This document shows, in pieces, positions 36,884-46,945 of a DNA stretch of 57,251 nucleotides. A model generated the notes under the pieces. That model saw only the letters and a program-made list of their open reading frames with translations, ran no database searches and was not told the DNA's origin. The translations under genes and the position numbers were made by a program. The stretch lies in assembly GCA_023415545.1 (NCBI GenBank), contig JAEZKJ010000124.1:1-57251 (forward strand), in the 5' to 3' direction. Within the stretch, counting starts at the first letter, position 1. Every line of letters begins with the position of its first letter. This DNA is from Bacteroidota bacterium. GTDB taxonomy: Bacteria; Bacteroidota; Bacteroidia; Bacteroidales; Bacteroidaceae.

Positions 36884-36901
36884 CTTTATAATTAAATAAG
36901 G

Positions 36902-38926
36902 ATGAAAAACAGAGTATACTTACTTATTACAGCTCTTCTTTGTAATATTAATATTGTAACGGCACAAAGAGAGACGAAAATAATAAATAATGACTGGAAA
37001 TTTCGTTTCTCACATCAGGTAGAGAAAAACAGTGAAAAGAGAGTCGATCTACCTCATACATGGAATGCACAAGACATTACTAATGGTAAGCTTGATTATA
37101 AAAGAGGAATAGGTAATTATAGTAAAAAACTTGTTTTTAATCCTTCTTGGAAAGATAAAAGAGTATTTATAAAATTTAATGGAGCAAATTCGGTTGCTGA
37201 CATATTCTTTAATGGAAAACATATAGGTGAACATAAAGGAGGATATACATCTTTTATCATTGAGTTGACAGACAAAATAGATTGGAGTAAAGATAATACT
37301 ATATTGGCGCGAATCAATAATGCTGAAAGATTAGACTTAATGCCATTAGTAGGCGATTTTAATTTTTATGGAGGATTATATAGAGACGTAGAACTTATTG
37401 CTACTGAACCTGTGTCAATCTCTTTATTTGACTATGCATCGGATGGTGTTTATATTGAACAAAATTCAGTAACAAAAGATGAAGCCAAAATAAATGTACG
37501 AACTTTATTAACTAATCCTTTTGACAAACAGAAGAAGGCAAAAATTAATATCTCTATTTTTGATGGGGATAAACTGATTTGCCAAGAAGAAAAGAAAGTT
37601 ACTATTAAGGCAAATGAGAAAAAACAAAATGAATCAGTTTCCCTTCTCATTAAAAAGCCTCACTTATGGAATGGGAAAAAAGACCCATTTATGTATAGTG
37701 TAAATGTGTCGCTTTATATTAATGATAAAAAAGTTGATGAAGTTATACAGCCAATGGGACTAAGGTATTTTTCTGTTGATCCTAACAAAGGTTTTTTCCT
37801 CAACGGCGAACATCTTACTTTAAAAGGTGTATGTAGACATCAAGATAGACCTGAAATTGGCAATGCTATACGGAAAGAGCATCATCAGGAAGACATTGAT
37901 ATTATGAATGAGATGGGTGCTAATGCAGTACGACTAAGCCATTACCCTCAAGATAAGTACTTCCTGAATTTATTAGATAAACACGGTTATATTGTTTGGA
38001 GCGAGATACCTTTTGTTGGTCCGGGAGGATATGAGGACAAAGGATATGTAAACTCTGAATCTTTTCACGCCAATGGTAAAGAACAATTAAAGGAACTTAT
38101 TCGTCAAAACTTTAATCATCCAAGCATTTGCTTCTGGGGCCTTTTCAATGAGTTAAAAGAGAATGGTGATAACCCTGTAGAATATATTAAAGAGTTGAAT
38201 CAATTATCCCACAATGAGGATAATACAAGACCAACAACGGCAGCGAGCAACCAAGATGGGAACTTGAATTTCATTACAGACCTTATTGCATGGAATAAAT
38301 ATGATGGTTGGTATGGCGCAACGCCCAAGACTCTTGCTACATGGCTTGACAAGATGCACAAACAGAATCCTCAACTCAAAATAGGTATCAGTGAGTATGG
38401 CGCAGGGGCTAGTATATATCATCAACAGGACATTTTGAAACAACCTGTTCCAAATAGTTTTTGGCATCCCGAAAACTGGCAAACTTATTATCATATAAAA
38501 AATTGGGAAATAATTAGTGCTAGACCATTCGTGTGGGGTAGTTTCATTTGGAATATGTTTGATTTTGGTGCTGCTCATCGTACTGAAGGAGATAGATTGG
38601 GCATAAATGATAAAGGTCTTGTTACTTTCGACCGAAAAGTCAAAAAAGATGCTTTCTATTTCTACAAAGCAAATTGGAATAAGGAAGATGCTATGATACA
38701 TATTTCGGGTAAAAGAAGTACAAATCGTACAAAAGCAGAAACTGAAGTTATAATATTTACCAATCAAAAACAGGTAACACTGTTTCTTAATGGGAAAGAG
38801 ATTGCTACCAAAGAGGCAGACAATCTTTCTATGTGCACATTCCCAATAACATTACAATTTGGTGATAACATTATAGAAGCTCGAACTAACAATTTGGTAG
38901 ATAAGTGCGTTTGGACATTATTTTGA
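36902..38926 (+). CDS. GH2 beta-galactosidase-like enzyme
   Basis: A 674-residue secreted GH2 enzyme with a signal peptide (about 1-21). It has a jelly-roll N-terminal domain (DWKFRFSHQV, VDLPHTWNAQD), an immunoglobulin-like domain and a TIM barrel. The catalytic acid/base is Glu417 in FWGLFNELKENG and the nucleophile Glu498 in GISEYGAG. It is shorter than LacZ and lacks the small-chain domain. Beta-galactosidase is most likely; beta-glucuronidase or beta-mannosidase activity cannot be ruled out. It lies 18 bases after the sulfatase gene, so desulfation followed by removal of the exposed beta-linked sugar is a reasonable order of action. Confidence 0.9.
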   Translation: MKNRVYLLITALLCNINIVTAQRETKIINNDWKFRFSHQVEKNSEKRVDLPHTWNAQDITNGKLDYKRGIGNYSKKLVFNPSWKDKRVFIKFNGANSVADIFFNGKHIGEHKGGYTSFIIELTDKIDWSKDNTILARINNAERLDLMPLVGDFNFYGGLYRDVELIATEPVSISLFDYASDGVYIEQNSVTKDEAKINVRTLLTNPFDKQKKAKINISIFDGDKLICQEEKKVTIKANEKKQNESVSLLIKKPHLWNGKKDPFMYSVNVSLYINDKKVDEVIQPMGLRYFSVDPNKGFFLNGEHLTLKGVCRHQDRPEIGNAIRKEHHQEDIDIMNEMGANAVRLSHYPQDKYFLNLLDKHGYIVWSEIPFVGPGGYEDKGYVNSESFHANGKEQLKELIRQNFNHPSICFWGLFNELKENGDNPVEYIKELNQLSHNEDNTRPTTAASNQDGNLNFITDLIAWNKYDGWYGATPKTLATWLDKMHKQNPQLKIGISEYGAGASIYHQQDILKQPVPNSFWHPENWQTYYHIKNWEIISARPFVWGSFIWNMFDFGAAHRTEGDRLGINDKGLVTFDRKVKKDAFYFYKANWNKEDAMIHISGKRSTNRTKAETEVIIFTNQKQVTLFLNGKEIATKEADNLSMCTFPITLQFGDNIIEARTNNLVDKCVWTLF

Positions 38927-39009
38927 TTTTATTCCTTTTATAGAGCATAATGACTTAATATTAAGCAACTATTGACCGATTTGTGGCTATTATTAACTGG
39001 TATTTTACC

Positions 39010-39018
39010 TATATTTGC
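39010..39018 (+). promoter_or_regulatory. -7 box for large GH2 gene
   Basis: TATATTTGC matches TAnnTTTGY, 36 bases before the ATG at 39054. The TTG that would extend the frame to 39015 lies inside this box, which rules out the longer protein. The -33 element is weak (TTTG at 38980-38983, spacing 26). Confidence 0.6.
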
Positions 39019-39053
39019 AAAAAACCTTTAATATATTAACAAACTTCAAAGGA

Positions 39054-42000
39054 ATGAAAAAACAGATTCTAACAGCTGCGCTCACTATAGTAGCACTTTC
39101 TGCTGGAGCGCAATCCAATGAATGGCTTGATCCAAATATCAATGCTGTCAATCGAGCTCCTATGCACACAAACTATTTCGCATACGAAAATTTAGATGCA
39201 GCAAATAGTGGAGTTAAAGAGAACTCTTCAAACTATATGTCGTTAAACGGAACATGGAAATTCAACTGGGTACGCCATGCCGACCAACGTCCTACTGACT
39301 TTTGGAAAGTTAATTTTGATGATAGCAGTTGGAATAACATGGAAGTTCCAGGCCTTTGGGAACTTAATGGATATGGTAATCCTATCTATGTAAATGTTGG
39401 TTACGCTTGGAGAAACCAATTCAAACATAATCCTCCAATTGTTCCTACAAAAGATAACAACGTTGGTTCATATCGTAAAGAGATTGTTGTTCCTGCATCA
39501 TGGAATGGAAAAGATATTATTGCTCATTTCGGATCCGTAACATCAAATATCTATGTTTGGGTTAATGGCAAATATGTAGGTTATAGTGAGGATAGCAAAC
39601 TCGAGGCTGAATTCGACCTAACAAAATATTTGAAACCAGGTAAAGAGAATCTTATTGCGTTCCAGACTTTCCGTTGGTGTGATGGCTCTTATCTTGAAGA
39701 TCAAGACTTCTTCCGTTATAGTGGTGTTGCTCGTGATTGCTATCTATATGCTCGTAGCAAAAAACGTATTGAAGACATCCGAGTAACTCCAAATTTGGAT
39801 AATGAGTATAAAAATGGATCACTTGAAGTAAATCTTTCTTTAAAAGGTTCTGCTCCTGTTACTCTTGAATTAGTTGATGCTAATGGCAAACAGGTTGCTT
39901 CTACTCAAGCAAAAGGAAGTGGTACTTATACTCTTAATGTTGAAAACCCTCACAAATGGAGTGCTGAAACTCCTTATCTTTATACTTTGAAAGCTACTTT
40001 GCAAGGTAGCAATGAAGTTATTCCTGTAAATGTTGGTTTCCGTAAAATTGAACTTAAAGGTGATCAAGTACTTGTAAATGGTAAAGCTATACTATTTAAA
40101 GGTGCTAACAGACATGAAATGGATCCTGATGGTGGTTATGTTATATCTGTTGAACGTATGCTTCAAGATATAAAAATTATGAAAGAACATAATGTGAATG
40201 CTGTTCGTACATGCCACTACCCAGACAATAATATTTGGTATGACCTTTGCGACAAGTATGGTCTTTATATTGTTGCTGAAGCAAATGTTGAGTCACACGG
40301 TATGGGATATGGTGAGACAACTCTTGCTAAAAATCCAGCTTATGCAAAAGCTACTATGGAGAGAAATCAACGTAATGTTCAACGTTCTTTCAACCATCCA
40401 AGTGTAATATTCTGGTCATTAGGTAATGAAGCCGGTGATGGCGTAAACTTTGAAGCAGCTTACAAATGGATCAAGAATGAAGATAAGAGCCGCCCTGTTC
40501 AGTATGAACAAGCTCGTCAAAAAGATCATACAGATGTATTCTGCCCAATGTACTATGGTTACGAAGGTATGGAGAAATATGGTCAACGTACTGATGCTAA
40601 AAAACCTCTTATTCAATGTGAATATGCTCATGCAATGGGTAACTCAATGGGTGGATTTAAAGAGTATTGGGACTTAATCCGTAAATATCCTAACCTACAA
40701 GGTGCTTTCATTTGGGACTTCGTTGACCAATCTGTTCGTTGGAACAAAAATGGTGTAACTGTTTATGCTTATGGTGGTGATTTCAATAAATATGATGGTA
40801 GCGACAATAACTTCTGTGATAACGGTATGATCGGTCCTGACCGTATTCCAAACCCTCACGCTGCTGAAGTAGGCTATTACTATCAAAACATTTGGACTAC
40901 TCCTTCTAACCTTGCTAAAGGTGAAATAAATATATATAACGAAAACTTCTTCCGTGATCTTTCTGCATATTACATGGATTGGAAGGTTATTGCAAATGGT
41001 AAAGTTGTTCGTACAGGAAGAGTAGAAAAACTTAATGTTGCTCCACAACAAACAGGAAAAGTTACTCTAAACATCGGAAATACAACTAACAATAAAGAGT
41101 GGTTCTTGAATGTTGAATATAAGTTGAAAGAGGCTGAAGGTATCCTTCCTGCAGGTGCAATCATTGCAAGAGACCAGTTAAGACTTACTCCTGTTCTTAA
41201 CCCTGTAATGAATGTTGTAAACGTTAAAAAGACAAACGTTGCTGAAGCTAAGATTGCTGTTGATGAAGCAGATTTCAACTACCTTATCATAAAAGGTGAT
41301 AACTTTGTTGTTGATTTCAACAAGCACAATGGTTTCTTGAGCAAATATGATGTTAATGGACTTGAGATGTTAATAGAGGGTTCTCAACTTACTCCAAACT
41401 TCTGGCGTGCTCCTACAGATAATGATATGGGTGCCGGCTTGCAAAAGAAATTTGGTGCATGGAAGAATCCAGGCTTGAAACTTACTTCATTCAACTACAA
41501 GATAGAAAACAACCAAGCTATTGTTGATGCTACATACGACATGCCTAACGTATCAGCTAAATTAGCTCTTACTTATGTTATCAATAATGCAGGAACAATC
41601 AAGGTTACTCAAAAAATGAGTGCTGAAAAAGATGCTAAAGTGGCTCCGATGTTCCGTTTTGGTATGCAGATGAAGATGCCTAAGTCATTCTCGACTATTG
41701 AATATTATGGACGTGGACCAGGTGAGAACTATTCTGACCGTAACCACAGCGAATTCATTGGTTTATATCGTCAAAAGGTTGCTGATCAATTCTATCCATA
41801 TATCCGTCCACAGGAAAATGGTAACAAAACAGATATACGTTGGTGGAAACAGCTTAATATTTCAGGCAATGGTTTGAAATTTATTTCTGAAGCTCCATTC
41901 TCAGCATCTGCTCTTAACTATACTATCGAGTCACTCGATGATGGCGAAGACAAAGATCAAAGACACTCTCCTGAAGTTCCTGTTGCTGACCTTACAAACT

Positions 42001-42143
42001 TATGTATCGACAAAGCACAGATGGGATTAGGATGTGTAAATAGCTGGGGCGCATGGCCAAGAGCTGAATATATGCTTCCTCACGGTGATTATGAATTTAC
42101 ATTCATCATGTCACCGGTGAAACATGTTGTTGATATGCAATAA
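39054..42143 (+). CDS. Beta-galactosidase, LacZ type, GH2
   Basis: A 1029-residue enzyme with the full LacZ layout and a signal peptide (MKKQILTAALTIVALSAGAQ), so it acts in the periplasm. Visible features are the N-terminal jelly roll (LNGTWKFNW), two Ig-like domains and a TIM barrel with acid/base Glu459 (FWSLGNEAGDG) and nucleophile Glu523 (PLIQCEYAHAMGNSMG). The C-terminal small-chain domain runs from about 720 to 1020 (TPNFWRAPTDNDMGAG; EYYGRGPGENYSDR). It has its own promoter, so it is not simply the last gene of the sulfatase-GH2 operon. It probably removes beta-1,4 or beta-1,3 galactose from host or plant glycans. Confidence 0.95.
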   Translation: MKKQILTAALTIVALSAGAQSNEWLDPNINAVNRAPMHTNYFAYENLDAANSGVKENSSNYMSLNGTWKFNWVRHADQRPTDFWKVNFDDSSWNNMEVPGLWELNGYGNPIYVNVGYAWRNQFKHNPPIVPTKDNNVGSYRKEIVVPASWNGKDIIAHFGSVTSNIYVWVNGKYVGYSEDSKLEAEFDLTKYLKPGKENLIAFQTFRWCDGSYLEDQDFFRYSGVARDCYLYARSKKRIEDIRVTPNLDNEYKNGSLEVNLSLKGSAPVTLELVDANGKQVASTQAKGSGTYTLNVENPHKWSAETPYLYTLKATLQGSNEVIPVNVGFRKIELKGDQVLVNGKAILFKGANRHEMDPDGGYVISVERMLQDIKIMKEHNVNAVRTCHYPDNNIWYDLCDKYGLYIVAEANVESHGMGYGETTLAKNPAYAKATMERNQRNVQRSFNHPSVIFWSLGNEAGDGVNFEAAYKWIKNEDKSRPVQYEQARQKDHTDVFCPMYYGYEGMEKYGQRTDAKKPLIQCEYAHAMGNSMGGFKEYWDLIRKYPNLQGAFIWDFVDQSVRWNKNGVTVYAYGGDFNKYDGSDNNFCDNGMIGPDRIPNPHAAEVGYYYQNIWTTPSNLAKGEINIYNENFFRDLSAYYMDWKVIANGKVVRTGRVEKLNVAPQQTGKVTLNIGNTTNNKEWFLNVEYKLKEAEGILPAGAIIARDQLRLTPVLNPVMNVVNVKKTNVAEAKIAVDEADFNYLIIKGDNFVVDFNKHNGFLSKYDVNGLEMLIEGSQLTPNFWRAPTDNDMGAGLQKKFGAWKNPGLKLTSFNYKIENNQAIVDATYDMPNVSAKLALTYVINNAGTIKVTQKMSAEKDAKVAPMFRFGMQMKMPKSFSTIEYYGRGPGENYSDRNHSEFIGLYRQKVADQFYPYIRPQENGNKTDIRWWKQLNISGNGLKFISEAPFSASALNYTIESLDDGEDKDQRHSPEVPVADLTNLCIDKAQMGLGCVNSWGAWPRAEYMLPHGDYEFTFIMSPVKHVVDMQ

Positions 42144-42165
42144 TATAATTCCGTTTTTATAAAAG

Positions 42166-42199
42166 TAAGGCCTGGTCAATATGATTTGACCAGGCCTTA
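42166..42199. terminator. Terminator between convergent GH2 and GH92 genes
   Basis: TAAGGCCTGGTCAA (42166-42179) pairs exactly with TTGACCAGGCCTTA (42186-42199), loop of 6, then TCTTTTT. Confidence 0.9.
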
Positions 42200-42309
42200 T
42201 CTTTTTATCTTCTCAATTATAAAGATTAAATAGTAATGAAGGTTATCTATTATACATTTTATTGTATGTTATACCTCTATAACTAGAATTGAATATTCTA
42301 AAAATAGAA

Positions 42310-44628
42310 TTATTTTTTCTTTAGTTCATGTGTAAATGAATATGGCATATCTTCTGGGTTAATACCTCTATTCACATTTGGAGTAGCAGACATATTGAAC
42401 TCAATAGTACCACCATTATGCAACATATCATGAGTAAAGAAGTTTTTAGTATACTCTTTTCCATTAACAGTAACCTTATCTACATAGATATCTTTTTTGC
42501 TATTGTTTGGAGCATCTATAACAATGCTATTCCCATTTTCAAAATGTAGTGTTGCTTTCTTGAAAAGTGGAGCACCAACAACATACTGATCTGTACCTGG
42601 AGCAACAGGATAGAAACCTAAAGCAGAAAATACATACCATGCAGATGTTTGACCATTATCTTCATCACCACAATAACCATCAGGACGATCGGTATAAAGT
42701 TTATCCATAACCTGACGCAACCAATATTGACCTTTCCATGGCTGACCGGCATAATTATATAGATAAATCATATGTTGTATAGGTTGATTTCCATGAGCAT
42801 AGTTACCCATATTCATTACCTGCATCTCACGAATCTCGTGTATAACATGTCCATAGTAGCTATCATCAAAATGTGGTGGAACAGAGAATACAGAATCCAG
42901 CATATTAACAAAAGATTCTTTTCCACCCATAAGGTCAATAAGTCCTTGAGGGTCGTGGAATACTGACCAAGAGTAGTGCCAGCTATTACCTTCTGTAAAT
43001 GCATCACCCCATTTCAATGGCGAGAATGGTGCCATAAATTTGCCATCTTTATTCTTGCCACGCATAAGTTTTGTCTCCTTATCGAAAAGGTTCTTATAGT
43101 TCATGGCACGTTTAGCATATAATTCTACCTCTTTCTTTGGACGTTTCAACTCTTTAGCCATCTTATAGATACACCAGTCATTGTAAGCATATTCCAAAGT
43201 ACGAGCAGCATTCTCGTTTATCTTAACATCATAAGGCACATAACCTAACTTATTATAATATTCCCATCCCATACGGCCGGTTGATGAAACTTCAGGATGA
43301 ACATTGTTTGCTCCATGAATCAATCCCTCATAAAGAGTCTTAACATCATCAACTTTTACACCTTTTAGGTAAGCATCAACAAGCACAGAAGCCGAATTGT
43401 TACCAATCATACAACCTCTATGTCCCGGACTTGCCCACTCAGGGAAGAAACCACTCTCTTTATATGTATTGATCAACCCCTCTTGAATCTCTTTATTTAT
43501 AGATGGGTACATCAGATTCAAAAATGGGAATAGAGCACGGAATGTGTCCCAAAAACCTGTATCTGTGAACATATAACCGGGAACCACTTTTCCGTTGTAT
43601 GGGCTATAGTGAACAGGATTACCTGCTGCGTCGATTTCATAGAACTTACGTGGGAAAAGTAATGCACGATACATGTTTGAGTAGAATGTACGATATTGAT
43701 CAAGGGTACCACCATCAACATCTATCTTACCCAACACCTCATTCCATCTGCTTTTACCATTTTGCACCAGTTGGTCGAATGAATCATTTTTAAGTTCACG
43801 AAGGTTAAGTTCGGCCTGTTCAAGACTAATGAATGATGAAGCAACTTTAGCATGAACTATTTCACCTCTTTTTGTCTTGAATCCAATAACTGCACCTGTG
43901 TGAAAATTAGTTTGTGAAAGAGCTCCCTCTTTCAATGTTACAGGAACTGAGCCATCCTTTTTCTCAGGCATAACATCGTTTGAGAATGTCGCTTCATAAG
44001 TGAATGGTTTATCGAAATCAACAATGAACCAGTTCTTGAAGTTCTCAGGAACACCACCACTGTTACGAGTTGTGTAACCAACAATACGATTCTTTTCAGG
44101 AATGATTTGGATATGTGAACCTCTGTCGAAAGCATCGACAACAACATACGAATCACTCTCAGGGAATGTAAAACGGAACATAGCAGCTCTTTCTGTTGGA
44201 GTTATCTCTGTCACCACGTCATGATCGGCAAGATAAGCCTTGTAGTAATAAGGACGAGCTTCTTCCGACTTATGGTTAAACCAGCTGGCACGTTTACTCT
44301 CTTCAAAAAGAGGTTTACCTGTAACAGGCATTATTGAGAATTGTCCGTAGTCGTTTATCCATGGACTAGGTTGGTGAGTCTGTTTGAAACCATTAATTTT
44401 ATTAGCTGTATATACATACTGCCATCCGTCGCCCATCTTTCCTGTCTGTGGAGTCCAGAAGTTCATACCCCAAGGCATCGCTATAGCAGGGTATGTATTT
44501 CCTGTTGACAAGGCATAAGTTGACTGCGTTCCAACCAATGGATTTACTAAGTCAGCATAATCTTTCTTATTTGCCTTTGCTGAAATAAATAGTAGTGAGG
44601 CAAAAAGAATCAACATCTGTTTTTTCAT
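42310..44628 (-). CDS. GH92 exo-alpha-mannosidase (first of three)
   Basis: A 772-residue periplasmic GH92 enzyme with a cleavable signal peptide (MKKQMLILFASLLFISAKA) and no lipobox. The frame extends one codon to a TTG, but the ATG at 44628 is preferred. The N-terminal beta domain has NPLVGTQSTYALSTGNTYPAIAMPWG, unlike the GTGGHGHTYP form of the other two. The barrel motif is GDEDNGQTSAWYVF (654-667), where Asn replaces the Cys seen in the neighbours. GH92 enzymes are calcium-dependent inverting alpha-mannosidases acting on N-glycan mannose. The altered motifs suggest a different linkage preference from its two neighbours. It is the last gene of the minus-strand operon. Confidence 0.92.
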   Translation of the reverse strand: MKKQMLILFASLLFISAKANKKDYADLVNPLVGTQSTYALSTGNTYPAIAMPWGMNFWTPQTGKMGDGWQYVYTANKINGFKQTHQPSPWINDYGQFSIMPVTGKPLFEESKRASWFNHKSEEARPYYYKAYLADHDVVTEITPTERAAMFRFTFPESDSYVVVDAFDRGSHIQIIPEKNRIVGYTTRNSGGVPENFKNWFIVDFDKPFTYEATFSNDVMPEKKDGSVPVTLKEGALSQTNFHTGAVIGFKTKRGEIVHAKVASSFISLEQAELNLRELKNDSFDQLVQNGKSRWNEVLGKIDVDGGTLDQYRTFYSNMYRALLFPRKFYEIDAAGNPVHYSPYNGKVVPGYMFTDTGFWDTFRALFPFLNLMYPSINKEIQEGLINTYKESGFFPEWASPGHRGCMIGNNSASVLVDAYLKGVKVDDVKTLYEGLIHGANNVHPEVSSTGRMGWEYYNKLGYVPYDVKINENAARTLEYAYNDWCIYKMAKELKRPKKEVELYAKRAMNYKNLFDKETKLMRGKNKDGKFMAPFSPLKWGDAFTEGNSWHYSWSVFHDPQGLIDLMGGKESFVNMLDSVFSVPPHFDDSYYGHVIHEIREMQVMNMGNYAHGNQPIQHMIYLYNYAGQPWKGQYWLRQVMDKLYTDRPDGYCGDEDNGQTSAWYVFSALGFYPVAPGTDQYVVGAPLFKKATLHFENGNSIVIDAPNNSKKDIYVDKVTVNGKEYTKNFFTHDMLHNGGTIEFNMSATPNVNRGINPEDMPYSFTHELKKK

Positions 44629-44640
44629 CAATTTTCTATT

Positions 44641-46926
44641 TTACTTTTTATTAGTGTTAATAAGTGGAGTATCACACATCTCTATCTCTAAAGTTCCTCC
44701 TTTAATGATATCACCATGAGTGAAGAAAGGAGAAGAAAGAGTATTTCCATTTAACTTTATACTCTTTATATATTTATTCTTTTTAGAGTTGTTAATTGTC
44801 TTGATAACAAAATCCTTTCCTGAAGGTTGATGTATAGTAGCCTCATCAAACAGTGGTCTACCTATAGAATAGACAGGATTACCCGGAGCAACCTGATAGA
44901 ATCCCATCGAGTTAAGGATATACCAAGCCGACATCTGTCCACAATCCTCATTTCCCGATAATCCATCAGGAGCATTGAAATATTGATGTTGAAGTACACT
45001 GTCAACTAACTCCTGAGTCTTCCAAGGACGATTAACATAGTTATAAAGATGAGTTATGTGATGACTTGGTTCATTACCATGAGCATATTGTCCTATTAAT
45101 CCTGAAATATCGGCAGATGTCTCCTCTCCCTCAATCTCGGAAGAAGCAGTGAAAAGAGAATCAAGTTTTGCAACAAATTTATCCTCTCCACCCATCAAAC
45201 TTACCAATCCCTGAACATCGTGTGGAACAAACCATGTCCATTGCCATGCAGTACCTTCGCAATAGTCATCATTTCTATGATTTGAAGAACGAGGATTGAA
45301 AGGAGTTTTCCATTCACCATTGCTCTTTTTACCACGCATAAATCCTGTTTCAGGATCAAAATATTCTCTATATGCTTTTGCATAGTTAGCATATTTGTCT
45401 CTGTTCGCTTTATCGCCAACAGCATCGGCTATGATAGAGATACACCAGTCATTGTAAGCATACTCAAGAGCCTTTGCCACCGACTCATTCTCAAGTTCGG
45501 AAGGAATATATCCCATCTTCTCTTTATAGTATCTGGCCATAGGCATAATATATGGGTATATCCATTTAGGAGCAGCAGGGGTGATGCCTGTTGTATCATA
45601 TTCAGCAGCTCGTAAAGCAGCTTTCATCGCCTTTTGCATATCAAAGTTTGTGTATCCTTTACTATGAGCATCAGCAATAAGTGATACAAAGTGATAACCA
45701 ATCATACATCCTGTATAGTTTGCAGCACAATCCCATTTTGGAACGATACCACCCTCATCACCTTTTTTAAGAAGAGAACGGATATAAGCCTCATTCTTTT
45801 CAGGTTCAATAATGCTCATCAATGGATGAAGAGCTCGGAATGTATCCCATAGAGAGAAGATAGTATAAATAGGATCATTAGGATCGGTGTGATGAATTTT
45901 TAAATCCATACCACGGTATCGTCCATCAACATCTGTAAATATATTCGGTGCTATATTGGCGTGATACAGTGAGGTGTAAAAAATCTTTTTCCAATCCTCA
46001 TCATCGGTTTTGATATCAATTTTAGATAGAGCCTTATTCCATTTCTCTTTAGCATCACTCTTTATGTCATCAAACTCCCATCCTTTGATTTCAGAAGTAA
46101 GATTCTTCTTTGCACCTTCAATATCTACTGATGAAATACCCATCTTTACGTAAACTTGCTCTTTATTTTCAGTATTGAAATCAATAAGAAGTTTTTTCTG
46201 AGCAACTTTGTTCTTTCCTTCCATTACAGTATCCGAGTAGATGGTGTATGTGAAAGGTTTTGAGAAAATTGCATAAAGATATATTTGCTGATTGTATGCC
46301 CAATAAGCGCTACGTTTATAAGCAGCAATTGTAGAGTCGTTGATTACCTCAACATCCATCTCTACGTTTGTTTGACCTTGGATATTATAGTCCAAATCAA
46401 GAATAAAACCAGCATTATCGCTCTTTGGGAATGTAAAACGATACATTGCTGCTCTTTCAGTAGAGGTCATCTCTGCTTTCACCCCATAACGATCAAGCAT
46501 TACAGAGTAATAACCGGGTTGGGCAATCTCATTATCATGAGAAAAAGCTGAAGCGTATGATCTTGACTGACTTTCACTGCCAAGGAAACGAATATCCTTC
46601 TCTCCTACTGTTGGCATAAGTAAGAAATCACCAAAATCGGCACAACCCGTTCCGCTAAGACGGGTTTGTGCAAATCCATTTATTGTAGAGTCATTATAGT
46701 AATATCCCGATGATGCATCCCAACCATTTATACGTGTATCAGGACCCGGTTGTATCATACCATGTGGAACTATAGCTGCAGGATATGTGTGTCCATGTCC
46801 ACCAGTTCCAATGAACGGATTTACGTATGATGTGTAATCTTTCTCAATTTCTCTATTCGCCGTTGAACAAGAGATTGAAGAAAGAGCCAAACATAAAAAG
46901 GTAGTATATATTATTCCTATCTTCAT
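44641..46926 (-). CDS. GH92 exo-alpha-mannosidase (second of three), lipoprotein
   Basis: A 761-residue GH92 enzyme with a lipoprotein signal (lipobox ending at Cys20, SSISC), so membrane-anchored and probably surface or periplasm facing. It has the family start NPFIGTGGHGHTYPAAIVPHGMIQPGPD, the LSGTGCADFGD loop (CADFGD pattern), and the barrel motif NEDCGQMSAWY near residue 659. The gene lies 12 bases before the preceding GH92 stop-to-start junction and 19 bases after the third copy, so all three are one transcript. Confidence 0.93.
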   Translation of the reverse strand: MKIGIIYTTFLCLALSSISCSTANREIEKDYTSYVNPFIGTGGHGHTYPAAIVPHGMIQPGPDTRINGWDASSGYYYNDSTINGFAQTRLSGTGCADFGDFLLMPTVGEKDIRFLGSESQSRSYASAFSHDNEIAQPGYYSVMLDRYGVKAEMTSTERAAMYRFTFPKSDNAGFILDLDYNIQGQTNVEMDVEVINDSTIAAYKRSAYWAYNQQIYLYAIFSKPFTYTIYSDTVMEGKNKVAQKKLLIDFNTENKEQVYVKMGISSVDIEGAKKNLTSEIKGWEFDDIKSDAKEKWNKALSKIDIKTDDEDWKKIFYTSLYHANIAPNIFTDVDGRYRGMDLKIHHTDPNDPIYTIFSLWDTFRALHPLMSIIEPEKNEAYIRSLLKKGDEGGIVPKWDCAANYTGCMIGYHFVSLIADAHSKGYTNFDMQKAMKAALRAAEYDTTGITPAAPKWIYPYIMPMARYYKEKMGYIPSELENESVAKALEYAYNDWCISIIADAVGDKANRDKYANYAKAYREYFDPETGFMRGKKSNGEWKTPFNPRSSNHRNDDYCEGTAWQWTWFVPHDVQGLVSLMGGEDKFVAKLDSLFTASSEIEGEETSADISGLIGQYAHGNEPSHHITHLYNYVNRPWKTQELVDSVLQHQYFNAPDGLSGNEDCGQMSAWYILNSMGFYQVAPGNPVYSIGRPLFDEATIHQPSGKDFVIKTINNSKKNKYIKSIKLNGNTLSSPFFTHGDIIKGGTLEIEMCDTPLINTNKK

Positions 46927-46945
46927 TTATCTTCAATATATATAA

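Noticed and set aside
38204..38767. Antisense open frame of 187 codons inside the first GH2 gene
   Set aside because: Overlaps catalytic segments of GH2 on the other strand; composition is Cys/Ile/Phe-rich as expected from reverse reading of AT-rich code.
39015..39053. TTG-started extension of the large beta-galactosidase
   Set aside because: The TTG is part of the -7 box TATATTTGC, and the signal peptide starts at 39054.
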